A stretch of 64,000 bases of DNA. It comes from Asticcacaulis endophyticus (lineage in GTDB: Bacteria > Pseudomonadota > Alphaproteobacteria > Caulobacterales > Caulobacteraceae). A program made the translations under genes and the position numbers. Shown here one piece after another: positions 52,909 to 61,751 of this stretch. The notes under the pieces are model-generated. The model did not search any database. It saw nothing but the letters and a program-made list of their open reading frames with translations, and had not been told where the DNA came from. Position 1 is the first letter of the stretch. Each line of letters begins with the position of its first letter. The stretch lies in contig NZ_BMZB01000002.1 of NCBI RefSeq assembly GCF_014652575.1, positions 62,001-126,000 on the forward strand. The letters are read 5' to 3'.

Positions 52909-55900
52909 ATGTTTAGATCTAAAGCAATATATGGGTTTCTTTCGCTGGCAAGTTTGAGGAGGGGGCTACACCAGTCGACCGCTCTTGCGGCGATGATGGC
53001 CTTGAGTTTGCCCGCAGCGGCCTATGCACAAACAGACGTTAAACAGAGGTTCGATATCTCGCCTCAGCCCTTGGGGTCAGCGCTTGCGATCTTTACACGC
53101 GTCACTGGACTTGATCTGGTCTTCGGCGAGGCTTTACCCACTGTGCCGTCGGGTGCCGTGCGCGGGGAAATTACCGCTTCAGAGGCACTGTCGCGTTTGC
53201 TTGCGGGTACGGGCCTGACCTATCGCATCGCAGGGAATAAGGTGACACTGGAAAAGGCTCCGGGCGCAAACGGGGCAATTCAGCTTGGCACTATTCGTGT
53301 GGAATCCTCAGTTGATACTGGTCGTGGTGACCGGGTTGCCGGAACCGGCACCGGCACGCCACTGTGGGATGGTCGCCCCGAAAGTGTATATACGACTCCC
53401 GGCTCTGTCAGTGTTATTGAGCGTGAACAGATCGACGCCTTCCGCGGTACATCGCCGGCCGACATCCTGAAATCGGCTCCCGGCATTTTGTCAGGTGAAA
53501 GTCGCGCCAATGGTGGGATTGATGTCAATATACGCGGGCTTCAGGGACAAGGACGTGTCGTTGTCACCGTTGACGGCGCCCAGAACTCAACCAATGTGTA
53601 TCGCGGTTATCAGGGTATCGCCAACCGTACCTTCATAGATCCTGATTTCATATCGAGCGTATCCATTGAAAAGGGCTCAAGCGGCCAGCCCGGAGCTTCC
53701 GGAGCAATCGGCGGCACACTCACCCTGCGCACGGTTACCGCAGATGACATAGTCGGAGAGGGTGAAGTCATCGGTATCCGAATGAAGGCTGAGTACGGTG
53801 GCAATACAAGCCCCCGTGAGCAGGGGCGTGTAGCCTTTTCGCAAGCGCCCTCAACCGGATTGGTCAGCACAGAGACTATGCCTCAACGACCGTCCGACTT
53901 AGACCTCAATACATCAGCCTATAGCATGTTAGTCGGGACAAAAAGCTCTCGTTTTGACACGGTGTTTGGCTATTCTCACCGCCGGTCAGGCAATTATCAT
54001 GCAGGCGAGGAAGGATCGAATGGTTCGCGCCTGACGACCTGTCCGTATTCAGCGGAAGATTGTGCCTATTATAACAATTGGCATCAGTTGGGGCTGACGG
54101 CGTACCTGTCCGGCGAAGAGGTGCTCAACACGTCTCAGGATGCAGAATCTTTTCTGCTGAAAGGCACGCTCAGGATCACGGATTCTCAAACTCTGGATCT
54201 TGGATTTTCACGCTACGATAGCCATTACGGCGAAACCTTTCCGGGCAGTTTGTGGAATAATCAGGGATTGGCATCAGAATACCCGCTGTCTGAAGTTTTA
54301 CTCGACACCTACACGGCGCGCTACCGGTGGGACCCGGTCAGTGAACTGATTGATCTCAAGTTCAATCTGTGGGGAACTGAGATGACCGAATTGAGCATCT
54401 CATCATCCAATACAGAGCAGAGCCATAAATGGGGTAAGTCACGTGGCGCAGATGTCAGCAATACGTCCAGCTTAAGCGTCGCCGGCCAGCCTTTGAATGT
54501 ACAATATGGTCTGTCGTACCTGTCGGAATCGACTGGCCCTGATCGCGCCTATTATGTTGGTATACCGCCGCGTGAAGGAAGCCGCAAAAGTGCTAGTCTT
54601 TTTGTCAATACGCGCTGGGAGCCTTTAACATGGCTGACGGTTACAAACGGTCTGCGGTATCAAAACTTCGAAAGTGAGAACAAAAACCCACTTAGCCAGA
54701 AAGAGCGAGTTTCTGGTAATGGAACCGATATATCTCTGGCGGCAAGTGTCAGGACACCGGTTGAGGGGCTACAGGCTTATGTCCGTTACGATCGCGCCCA
54801 CCGTCTGCCATCCTTGTTCGAATCTGTCGGAGCTTTTGCCACGACGGTATCGCCCGACTTGAAACCTGAGCGCTCGAATAACTGGGAACTGGGGCTTAAT
54901 GCAGAGCGGCGCGGGATGTGGGGCGAGGATGAGGGTGCCCTTAAGCTCTCCTATTTCCGCAATCAGACTGATGATTACATCTATCGTCAGTGGACGCAGG
55001 TCTGTGCCTACTTTTATAATGGCAGATGCTATTACTATACCAGCACCATGGTCGTTTCCAACCTTGAGAAGGCTGAATTCACGGGATGGGAGCTGTCAGG
55101 ACGTTACCGAAAGGGCGGTTTTGCGGCAGACCTGAACGCGACCTATTACGATAAGGTGGCTTTCTGCCGGACTGAGAATAGCTGCAAGGATTCATCCCTT
55201 GCCGCAGACTATGCCACCAATCAGGTCCCTCCGGAATATAGCTGGAACCTGACCCTGTCGCAAAAGCTTCTGAAGGATCGCCTGAACCTTAGTGCCCGCG
55301 TCAACCGTACCGGGCCGCGCGCGGCGAAAGCCGAACCTACGTCCGGCGGGGCTAATCCCTTCATCGCCCTGATAGATTGGAAGCCATATACTGTTACTAG
55401 TCTTTACGCAGACTACGCGGTGACGGACGGTGCAAAATTTTATGTATCTGCGGAAAATGTCTTTGACGAGTATTACGTAGAACCCTTGGGACTGGCGCTG
55501 ATGCCGTCGCCTGGCCGCACTTTACGTTTCGGGCTTACGGCGGCCTTTAACGGGCCAAAGTCGGGCCGGTATTTGGGTGAGGGCGATAGCCGCAATTCAG
55601 GTGAGCCGGTTGATTGGAATGGCCTGTATGTTGGTCTGCATGGATCAAGGTCCCAGGGGCCGATCAGTGCGGAAGCGTTTGGCTCTGGGGGCATCAGAGC
55701 TCTAAATTTCAGTGATGTGGCTGAAACAGCGGCCGGCGTCCAGTTCGGCTACAACTATGTGTTTGCTGACCGTTTTGTCGTCGGGCCGGTCCTCGATTAC
55801 AGCGCTGGAAAGATTAGCGCAAAACAACGTTTCCAAACCGAATACCTGTCCTCAATAGCCATTAGCAACCTGACGACGGCAGGTATTCGTCTCGGGATCG

Positions 55901-56238
55901 TCACCGATCGTACACTGGTCTATGTCGTCGGAGGCCGCGCTGTGGCGGATACAGAGTCACAGATCGGCTACCAGGCCTCCAGACGTCGCCCGGATATACA
56001 ATATGCCGGTGACGGCCGCATGCGCGGCACCTTCATCGGGGCCGGTGCTGAATATGCTCTTGGGGAGCATTGGTCGTTTGTCGGGGAATACCGCAATATT
56101 CAGTTCGAGCGAGGTGATTACTGGTCGCAGAGCCAGAATATTAGCGCCCCTGAAAACACACCCTTCTTTCTCACCCTGGGTTGGGAGCCGAATGCCCGGC
56201 TTGATCAGCTCAAGATTGGGTTGAACTACCGCTTCTAA
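52909..56238 (+). CDS. TonB-dependent haem-type receptor with STN domain and extra C-terminal beta-barrel
   Basis: 1109 residues, about 250 longer than usual. Signal peptide, STN signalling domain (RFDISPQPLGSALAIFTRVTG), plug (VYTTPGSVSVIEREQIDAFR, NIRGLQGQGRVVVTVDGAQN) and a 22-strand-type barrel whose expected end is at about residue 880 (PGRTLRFGLTAAFNG). From about residue 900 to the end a second domain begins with WNGLYVGLHGSRSQG and ends DQLKIGLNYRF, the pattern of an 8-stranded Opa/OmpA-like outer-membrane barrel. The haem assignment rests on the downstream haem oxygenase and TonB genes and the FecIR pair; substrate not proven. Confidence 0.9.
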   Translation: MFRSKAIYGFLSLASLRRGLHQSTALAAMMALSLPAAAYAQTDVKQRFDISPQPLGSALAIFTRVTGLDLVFGEALPTVPSGAVRGEITASEALSRLLAGTGLTYRIAGNKVTLEKAPGANGAIQLGTIRVESSVDTGRGDRVAGTGTGTPLWDGRPESVYTTPGSVSVIEREQIDAFRGTSPADILKSAPGILSGESRANGGIDVNIRGLQGQGRVVVTVDGAQNSTNVYRGYQGIANRTFIDPDFISSVSIEKGSSGQPGASGAIGGTLTLRTVTADDIVGEGEVIGIRMKAEYGGNTSPREQGRVAFSQAPSTGLVSTETMPQRPSDLDLNTSAYSMLVGTKSSRFDTVFGYSHRRSGNYHAGEEGSNGSRLTTCPYSAEDCAYYNNWHQLGLTAYLSGEEVLNTSQDAESFLLKGTLRITDSQTLDLGFSRYDSHYGETFPGSLWNNQGLASEYPLSEVLLDTYTARYRWDPVSELIDLKFNLWGTEMTELSISSSNTEQSHKWGKSRGADVSNTSSLSVAGQPLNVQYGLSYLSESTGPDRAYYVGIPPREGSRKSASLFVNTRWEPLTWLTVTNGLRYQNFESENKNPLSQKERVSGNGTDISLAASVRTPVEGLQAYVRYDRAHRLPSLFESVGAFATTVSPDLKPERSNNWELGLNAERRGMWGEDEGALKLSYFRNQTDDYIYRQWTQVCAYFYNGRCYYYTSTMVVSNLEKAEFTGWELSGRYRKGGFAADLNATYYDKVAFCRTENSCKDSSLAADYATNQVPPEYSWNLTLSQKLLKDRLNLSARVNRTGPRAAKAEPTSGGANPFIALIDWKPYTVTSLYADYAVTDGAKFYVSAENVFDEYYVEPLGLALMPSPGRTLRFGLTAAFNGPKSGRYLGEGDSRNSGEPVDWNGLYVGLHGSRSQGPISAEAFGSGGIRALNFSDVAETAAGVQFGYNYVFADRFVVGPVLDYSAGKISAKQRFQTEYLSSIAISNLTTAGIRLGIVTDRTLVYVVGGRAVADTESQIGYQASRRRPDIQYAGDGRMRGTFIGAGAEYALGEHWSFVGEYRNIQFERGDYWSQSQNISAPENTPFFLTLGWEPNARLDQLKIGLNYRF

Positions 56239-56245
56239 CTGACAT

Positions 56246-56278
56246 CCAAACCCCTCCTGCAATGCGTGAGGGGTTTGG
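56246..56278 (+). terminator. Strong hairpin between receptor and haem oxygenase
   Basis: CCAAACCCCTC and GAGGGGTTTGG form a perfect 11-bp stem around an 11-base loop, 7 bp after the receptor stop. A T-run is lacking, so it may attenuate rather than end transcription, or stabilise the receptor mRNA. Confidence 0.65.
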
Positions 56279-56342
56279 TCATGGTGGTTTTAAGTAAAAT
56301 GCGTACCCCTCAAAATGCATGCGGCATAGAACTGGAGATAAT

Positions 56343-56942
56343 ATGAGCGAGGTAATCGACCAAAGCTCGCGTTCCAAACGCCTTAAGGGGCTAACAACGG
56401 GGACCCATGACCGGCTTGATAAGTCGATCATGGGGGGTGAGCCGTTTGCCAGTGTTGAGAACTATGTGAAGTTTCTGAAGGTTCAGTACCTGTTTCATCG
56501 TGATATCGCCGCCCTTTATCAGGTGCCGGTACTCGACCGGCTGCTGCCCGACCTTACCGGCCGCCGCCGTTTTGAGGCGGTGGCCAGTGATCTAGCCGAT
56601 GTCGGCGCGGATCTTCCCGAAGCGGAAGGTGAGCCAAGATTTGTTGAGGGCGAGGCTATTGATCTGCCGACGGCTCTGGGCTGGCTCTATGTGGCCGAAG
56701 GCTCGAACCTTGGGGCGGCATTTCTGCTGAAATTTGCGGCCAGGCTTGGCCTTGATGCCACTAACGGCGCGCGCCATCTAGCCCCAGCCGATGAGGGGCG
56801 GGGGCTGCACTGGCGCACTTTTACTGCGGCTCTGGATTCGATCGATCTAAGAGCGGACGAAGAAGCGCGGGTAACCGCCGGAGCCGAAGCGGCGTTTAAT
56901 CGGGTGCACGGACTGGTGCGGCGGTTCTACGATGGCGTTTGA
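56343..56942 (+). CDS. hemO: Biliverdin-producing haem oxygenase
   Basis: 199 residues from ATG 56343 (GGAG site). HemO/PigA family: proximal His22 in TGTHDRLDKSIM, FLKVQYLFHRDIAALY helix, and the distal-helix signature ALGWLYVAEGSNLGAAFLL. Length is normal. It opens the haem ring and frees iron from haem imported by the receptor upstream. Overlaps the tonB start by about 11 bp, so both are translated as a unit. Confidence 0.92.
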   Translation: MSEVIDQSSRSKRLKGLTTGTHDRLDKSIMGGEPFASVENYVKFLKVQYLFHRDIAALYQVPVLDRLLPDLTGRRRFEAVASDLADVGADLPEAEGEPRFVEGEAIDLPTALGWLYVAEGSNLGAAFLLKFAARLGLDATNGARHLAPADEGRGLHWRTFTAALDSIDLRADEEARVTAGAEAAFNRVHGLVRRFYDGV

Positions 56943-57672
56943 CGGGGTGCGCGATCTGATACCGCCCAGTCCGTGGGCGCAGTTTGAGGCGCGGCCAAAG
57001 CCTAAGCAAAAGGGTTTGGCGCGCGGTGTGGTGGTGTCGCTTGTGCTGCATGCCGCCCCTGCGGCTATAGTTGTGTTGTGGGGACTTTATTCACCGGCGC
57101 CCCTGCCGGTTGAGGCGCCAAGTCTGGCTGTGGAGATGGTGACGCTGCAGGCCCCGCCGGAGCCGCCGTCCGAGCAGCCTGACGGTAAGCGTCAGGTCGA
57201 AGCGCTAGCTTCAAAGGCTGAGCCGCGCCCGATTGAGCGCATTGTGCATGAGGTTCTGCCCAGTGATATCGAGCCCATACCCGTACCCCCGCCCACACCA
57301 CTCGTCACCACAAGCGTCGCGACCAATCCGGCTCCGGCCACCACAGCGACTGCGGCGAAGCCTGCGCCCCCGGCATCATTAGCCGCGACGACGCCTCAGA
57401 CCTGGCAGGGACAGCTTCTGAGCCATATAGAAAAACACAAACGCTATCCTGCGACGGCCCGGGGCCGGCAGGGCGTGGTGCAAGTGCGCTTTACCATGGA
57501 CCGTCAGGGCCGGGTGCTGAAAGGTTCGGTTGTGCGCTCGTCAGGTTCAGCGGCTCTGGATCGGGCAGCTCTTGATACCCTGAAACGGGCCAGCCCACTG
57601 CCGCGTCCACCGTCGGAAATCGCCGGAGAGACTGTCGAACTGCAATTCGATTTGGACTTCTTTGTGCGGTAG
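56932..57672 (+). CDS. tonB: TonB energy-transducing protein
   Basis: 246 residues. A short cytosolic N-terminus, one membrane helix (VVVSLVLHAAPAAIVVLWGLY) with the transmembrane His typical of TonB, a Pro-rich periplasmic linker (residues 50-155), and the C-terminal TonB domain (IEKHKRYPATARGRQGVVQV, VLKGSVVRSSGSAALDRAAL). Dedicated TonB for the haem receptor two genes upstream; no exbB/exbD in the window. Confidence 0.93.
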   Translation: MAFDGVRDLIPPSPWAQFEARPKPKQKGLARGVVVSLVLHAAPAAIVVLWGLYSPAPLPVEAPSLAVEMVTLQAPPEPPSEQPDGKRQVEALASKAEPRPIERIVHEVLPSDIEPIPVPPPTPLVTTSVATNPAPATTATAAKPAPPASLAATTPQTWQGQLLSHIEKHKRYPATARGRQGVVQVRFTMDRQGRVLKGSVVRSSGSAALDRAALDTLKRASPLPRPPSEIAGETVELQFDLDFFVR

Positions 57673-57892
57673 ACAGGGCTCAGTTTTCTAAACACTGCAT
57701 ACCCACTTTCCGCACTCATCACGCTATTCCGTCCCAAATATCGTGAACTCCCCAGTGTCGCATTGGGTGTGGCTTTGATGACGCACAATTCAAGGCGTAA
57801 TGTCCGCTGTGAGGATTCTGGCGCATCGTCTCGAATGTCCGGAAAGGGCGCATGGCAGTATACCTCAGTAGAGATTGCTTGGGTCAGCCGAG

Positions 57893-58795
57893 TTATCGCG
57901 TGGCTAGGCGTTCCACAAGGAAATCAACGAACACCCGAACACGCGCGGGCATGTGGCTCCCGCCCACAAAGACCGCATGGATCGGCTCACGGTCTTGGGG
58001 GTTGAAATCGTCGAGTAGAACGACCAGTTTGCCAGCCGTAATCTCATCCGCGAGATGGAAGTTTCCGACGCGGGCAATGCCAACGCCTTGCAGAGCTAAT
58101 TGGACAAGGGTCTCACCATTGTTGGCTTCGATGGTGCCCGAAACCCCTAGCGCGTAGTCGTGCCCGTTCTTGCGAAACGGCCAGCCGGGTTCAATGCGGG
58201 CAAAGTCGAAATTCAGGCAGTTGTGATTACGTAAATCTTCCGGTACCAGAGGCGTACCCCGTCGCGCGAGATACTCCGGCGATGCCACAATGGATCGTCC
58301 TGTGTCGCCCAGGCGTCGAGCCGTCAAGGGGCTATCCGACAGGGGGCCAAAGCGGATCGCCACATCGGCGCGTCCACCCAGCACATCCACTAAGGTATCG
58401 CTGAGGCTAATATCGACCAGTATACCTGGAAACCTGTCGGAAAATTCCCCTAACAGCGGCACTATAACCAGACGACCGTGGGCCAGGGCGGCACTGACCC
58501 GCAGGCGGCCTCGCGGAACGCCCTGATCGGCTATGGCGTCTTCGACTTCAGTCAGATCGGCCAGAATGCGCGCGGCGCCTCGGGCGTAGGCTTCCCCCTC
58601 CGGTGTCAGGGTGATCGACCGTGTCGTGCGCACAATCAAGCGCACACCCAAGCGCGTTTCTATACGGGTGATCGTCCGGCTCACGGCAGAGGGGGTCAGC
58701 CCCAGTCGTCGCGCCGCGCCCGAAAGACTTTGCTCACGCACCACGGCGGCAAACGCTTCCATCTCACCGGACCGGTCGGCCATTTCGCGTTTCAT
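57893..58795 (-). CDS. LysR-family regulator
   Basis: 300 residues. N-terminal winged HTH (MEAFAAVVREQSLSGAARRL, TPSAVSRTITRIETRLGVRL) and a periplasmic-binding-protein-like effector domain. Belongs to the DsdA/CrgA-like branch by pattern. Divergent from the MFS gene with 97 bp between starts, the usual regulator-target arrangement. Confidence 0.93.
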   Translation of the reverse strand: MKREMADRSGEMEAFAAVVREQSLSGAARRLGLTPSAVSRTITRIETRLGVRLIVRTTRSITLTPEGEAYARGAARILADLTEVEDAIADQGVPRGRLRVSAALAHGRLVIVPLLGEFSDRFPGILVDISLSDTLVDVLGGRADVAIRFGPLSDSPLTARRLGDTGRSIVASPEYLARRGTPLVPEDLRNHNCLNFDFARIEPGWPFRKNGHDYALGVSGTIEANNGETLVQLALQGVGIARVGNFHLADEITAGKLVVLLDDFNPQDREPIHAVFVGGSHMPARVRVFVDFLVERLATR

Positions 58796-58892
58796 TTGTG
58801 AATCCTACGCACAGAGCCTTGTCTTGAAGACTGCCTACACAGCAAGGCTGAAAGCATTCATATGCTTAGGGCACATAATCAGGATAATTTCA

Positions 58893-60068
58893 ATGAAGCT
58901 CAATCTTCCTCTTCTGGCGCTGGCAACCGGCGCCTTCGGCATTGGCGTTACGGAATTTGCGCCCATGGGGCTTCTCCCCATTATGGCCGCCGATCTGGGC
59001 GTATCCATACCCGCGGCTGGATTGCTCGTCAGTGCCTACGCCATGGGAGTGCTGATCGGTGCACCGATCATGACCCTGACGACAGGACGGGTTCCGCGCC
59101 GGACGTTGCTGATCGGACTGATGGCCATATTCACGATCGGCAACCTCGTTTCGGCGATAGCGGGTGACTACACCGTGCTGCTGATCGCGCGTGTGGTGAC
59201 CTCGTTTAATCATGGCGCCTTCTTTGGGGTAGGAGCAGTTGTAGCCTCAAGTTTGGTCGCACCCGAACGGCGAGCCGGGGCTGTCGCGGCCATGTTCATG
59301 GGATTGACGATCGCGACGATCGGTGGTGTGCCTCTCGCCACCTGGGCCGGGGAGGTTATGGGATGGCGCGCGGCGTTCTGGGGGATCACCGGGCTGGGTA
59401 TAGTCACCATGATAAGTCTGCGTGTGTCTTTGCCAGAGCTTCCCGCCGATAAGAACGCCGATATGATGACGGAGTTACGCGTCCTGAAGCGGCCCGCGGT
59501 GCTGGCAGCCTTGGCGCTGACCGTGGTGGGTGCCAGTGCGATGTTCACGGTCTTCACCTATATTGCCCCCATCCTGCAAAGCGAGACCAAGGCCTCCACC
59601 GCTTTCGTGACGGCAATGCTTGTCATCTATGGTTTGGGATTGACTGCTGGCAATTGGCTGGGTGGCCGGTACGCCGACCGCTCGATCGATGCCACCCTGA
59701 TTGTGACACTCGCTGGCCTTGTGGTGTTGTTGGTTCTGTTCGCCTGGGGTATGCGCTGGCCCGTGCCTGCGGCCGTACTGATATTCCTATGGGGCACAGC
59801 GAGCTTTGCACTGGTGCCGCCCTTGCAGACCCGCATTATGAACGTTGCCGCCGACGCGCCCAATCTGGCTTCAGCCATGAACGTCGGTGCCTTTAACCTG
59901 GGCAATGCTGTCGGTGCCGCCCTTGGGGGCGCGGTCATCTCCGCCGGACTGGGCTATCCCGCAGTGTCATTGGCAGGCGCGGTTATGGCCACCGCAGGGT
60001 TGATTATGGTTCTTTGCCTGCGCGCAAAGCCGGAGGTGAAGGTCTCTGAGCCGGTAAAGTGCGGATAA
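58893..60068 (+). CDS. MFS drug/sugar efflux transporter (AraJ/DHA1-like)
   Basis: 391 residues from ATG 58893 with an AGGA site; the longer frame upstream overlaps the LysR gene and is noncoding. Twelve membrane helices, beginning LPLLALATGAFGIGVTEFAP, the motif of the AraJ/YdhP/PbuE group, and the motif-A-like loop TLTTGRVPRRTLLIG. An inner-membrane proton-driven exporter, probably of a drug or small organic compound, regulated by the divergent LysR. Confidence 0.93.
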   Translation: MKLNLPLLALATGAFGIGVTEFAPMGLLPIMAADLGVSIPAAGLLVSAYAMGVLIGAPIMTLTTGRVPRRTLLIGLMAIFTIGNLVSAIAGDYTVLLIARVVTSFNHGAFFGVGAVVASSLVAPERRAGAVAAMFMGLTIATIGGVPLATWAGEVMGWRAAFWGITGLGIVTMISLRVSLPELPADKNADMMTELRVLKRPAVLAALALTVVGASAMFTVFTYIAPILQSETKASTAFVTAMLVIYGLGLTAGNWLGGRYADRSIDATLIVTLAGLVVLLVLFAWGMRWPVPAAVLIFLWGTASFALVPPLQTRIMNVAADAPNLASAMNVGAFNLGNAVGAALGGAVISAGLGYPAVSLAGAVMATAGLIMVLCLRAKPEVKVSEPVKCG

Positions 60069-60079
60069 GGGCGAGGGCG

Positions 60080-61003
60080 CTAGACTGAGTTCGTTATGGC
60101 CAGGTTTTGGATTTGCTCCCGCAGCCATTGGTGACCAGGATCAGCGTCGTTCTTCTTATGCCACGCCATAACGACGTCGAAGGAGGGCATGGCGACGGGC
60201 GCTTCATACAGAACAAGCCCGTGCGTTTTGGTAAAGGCGGTCAACAAACGAAGGGGTTCTGTGGCGATAAGTTCCGAATCCACGACCATAAAGGGCGCCA
60301 TCAGGAAGTGCCCTACCGTCACCTTGACGTTACGCACAATGCCCGTGGCCTTGAGGTCACCATCAATATAGCCGTGCATCTCGCCCTTCGACGACACCTG
60401 GACGTGGCGCGCCTGCCGATAAACATCAATAGACATGCCCGCCACACGCAACTCGGGATGACCTTGCCGGGCAGCGCAGACAAAATCCTCCTGAAAGAGA
60501 CGGATCTGGTTCATGTGGGCGGGTGACGGTGGAAAATTGCCGACGATCAGTTCTGCGCCATCAGCGTCGAGCAGTGGCAATCCGGTTGTATGGTTGGCGT
60601 TGACGACACTCACGCCAATATCGGAACCCAGCCTGGACAAATGACGGGTCAATGCCGGTAAGAGAATGAAAGCCGCGTAGTCAGACAGGCCTAACCGAAA
60701 CACTCTCTCACTAGTGGCCGGATCAAAATGACTGCGTGGTGTCAGCAGGCTTTGGGCGTGTTCCAGCAGCGCATGGACATCGTCGGCCATATCTATCGCG
60801 GCTTGGGTTGGCATCATGCCCTTGGGGGGGCGCACGAACAGCGGATCGGCCAACAGTGCCCGTAGCCGACTGAGCGCATGGCTGACACCGGATTGGGTCA
60901 GGCCAATCCGGTCACCTGCCCGGGTGACATGGCGTTCCGTCATGAGGGCATCGAACACCTTCAGGAGGTTAAGGTCGAGCCTGGAGATATGAATTTGGCG
61001 CAT
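60080..61003 (-). CDS. LysR-family regulator (NodD/SyrM-like)
   Basis: 307 residues. The N-terminus RLDLNLLKVFDALMTERHVT and GLTQSGVSHALSRLRALLAD is the NodD-like LysR HTH, followed by LFVRPPKGMMPT. The effector domain is complete. Divergent from the carboxymuconolactone decarboxylase gene (79 bp between starts), its likely target. Lies tail-to-tail with the MFS gene, 11 bp apart. Confidence 0.92.
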   Translation of the reverse strand: MRQIHISRLDLNLLKVFDALMTERHVTRAGDRIGLTQSGVSHALSRLRALLADPLFVRPPKGMMPTQAAIDMADDVHALLEHAQSLLTPRSHFDPATSERVFRLGLSDYAAFILLPALTRHLSRLGSDIGVSVVNANHTTGLPLLDADGAELIVGNFPPSPAHMNQIRLFQEDFVCAARQGHPELRVAGMSIDVYRQARHVQVSSKGEMHGYIDGDLKATGIVRNVKVTVGHFLMAPFMVVDSELIATEPLRLLTAFTKTHGLVLYEAPVAMPSFDVVMAWHKKNDADPGHQWLREQIQNLAITNSV

Positions 61004-61081
61004 ATCAAACCCTATCAGAATGAATTGGAATGATGAAGGCGTTTGCGGGAGAGTGATCTTTCCATCGGCAAGGAGATCAAG

Positions 61082-61399
61082 ATGCGCAGGTTCATAGCGG
61101 TTCTGATGGCCGCAACACTATCGGTGACAACCAGTCACGTCTTCGCCCAAACACAGGAGCACACGCCCATGACCGACCGCTACACCCGAGGCCTGAACCA
61201 ACTCAAGGCCATCGACGGTCGGGATGGCGAGGTGGTGGTCGAAAGTATGACGAAGATATCTCCTGATTTCGCGCGCTATCTGATCGAGTATCCGTTTGGC
61301 GATATCTACGCGCGCCCGCAACTGGATCTAAGATCCCGCGAGATCGCCACGATTGCGGCCTTGACCGCGATCGGTAAGGCGTGCCAGCGCTTTTGGTAG
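61082..61399 (+). pseudogene. Truncated carboxymuconolactone decarboxylase-family gene
   Basis: Starts at ATG 61082 with a signal peptide (MRRFIAVLMAATLSVTTSHVFA), then the CMD-family N-terminal half (RYTRGLNQLKAIDGRDGEVVV, and RSREIATIAALTAIG). After TAIG the match is lost and the frame ends 7 codons later. The conserved second half with the CxxCxxH-like or His-rich catalytic helix is missing. The break is where the truncated TonB receptor on the other strand begins, so one deletion removed the 3' ends of both genes. Confidence 0.8.
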
Positions 61400-61576
61400 C
61401 GACTGCGACGGAATGTCAAGGCTATGAGTCTTCTGTTGAGGCGCTGCCTGCACGGGGCTGTCTTGCGCGCCTACAGGCAAGGCGACGGCGGCAACGGCCA
61501 GAGTTACCGCGCTGCACAGGAGCAGCGCCTTGCCGCGTTTTCGAAACGGCGGAAATGTGCAGTTGAAGTTGGTCAT
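61370..61576 (-). pseudogene. 5' remnant of a TonB-dependent receptor gene
   Basis: From ATG 61576 the frame gives a signal peptide (KALLLCSAVTLAVAAVALPV) and the start of an STN domain (HSLDIPSQSLPKALARLTD), then runs into the antisense of the CMD gene and stops at 61328. Plug and barrel are absent. A Fur-type dyad lies upstream, and fecR and fecI genes for this system are intact. Confidence 0.8.
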
Positions 61577-61612
61577 AGAGGCCCCACAGTCTGATCGACA
61601 AGTTATTTAATA

Positions 61613-61635
61613 ATGCAAACGATTATCATTTGCAT
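61613..61635. promoter_or_regulatory. Fur-box-like dyad before the truncated receptor
   Basis: ATGCAAA and TTTGCAT are perfect 7-bp arms around CGATTATCA. The right part resembles the GATTATCATT core of Fur sites. It lies 37 bp upstream of the receptor remnant's start. A related sequence occurs at 63382-63402 before the sigma gene. Confidence 0.6.
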
Positions 61636-61751
61636 CGTCATGTCTAATAAGACGAACCGGGTGGGTGGGATCACCTAGTGGAAATTGAGATATTTTTTTC
61701 AAACGCGTAAGAAAGGCACAGTCGGGTGCGTGCGACCGGCAAAATCCAGCC

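Noticed and set aside
58611-58892. N-terminal extension of the MFS transporter
   Set aside because: Overlaps the divergent LysR gene; hydrophobic transporter sequence begins at ATG 58893 with a ribosome site.
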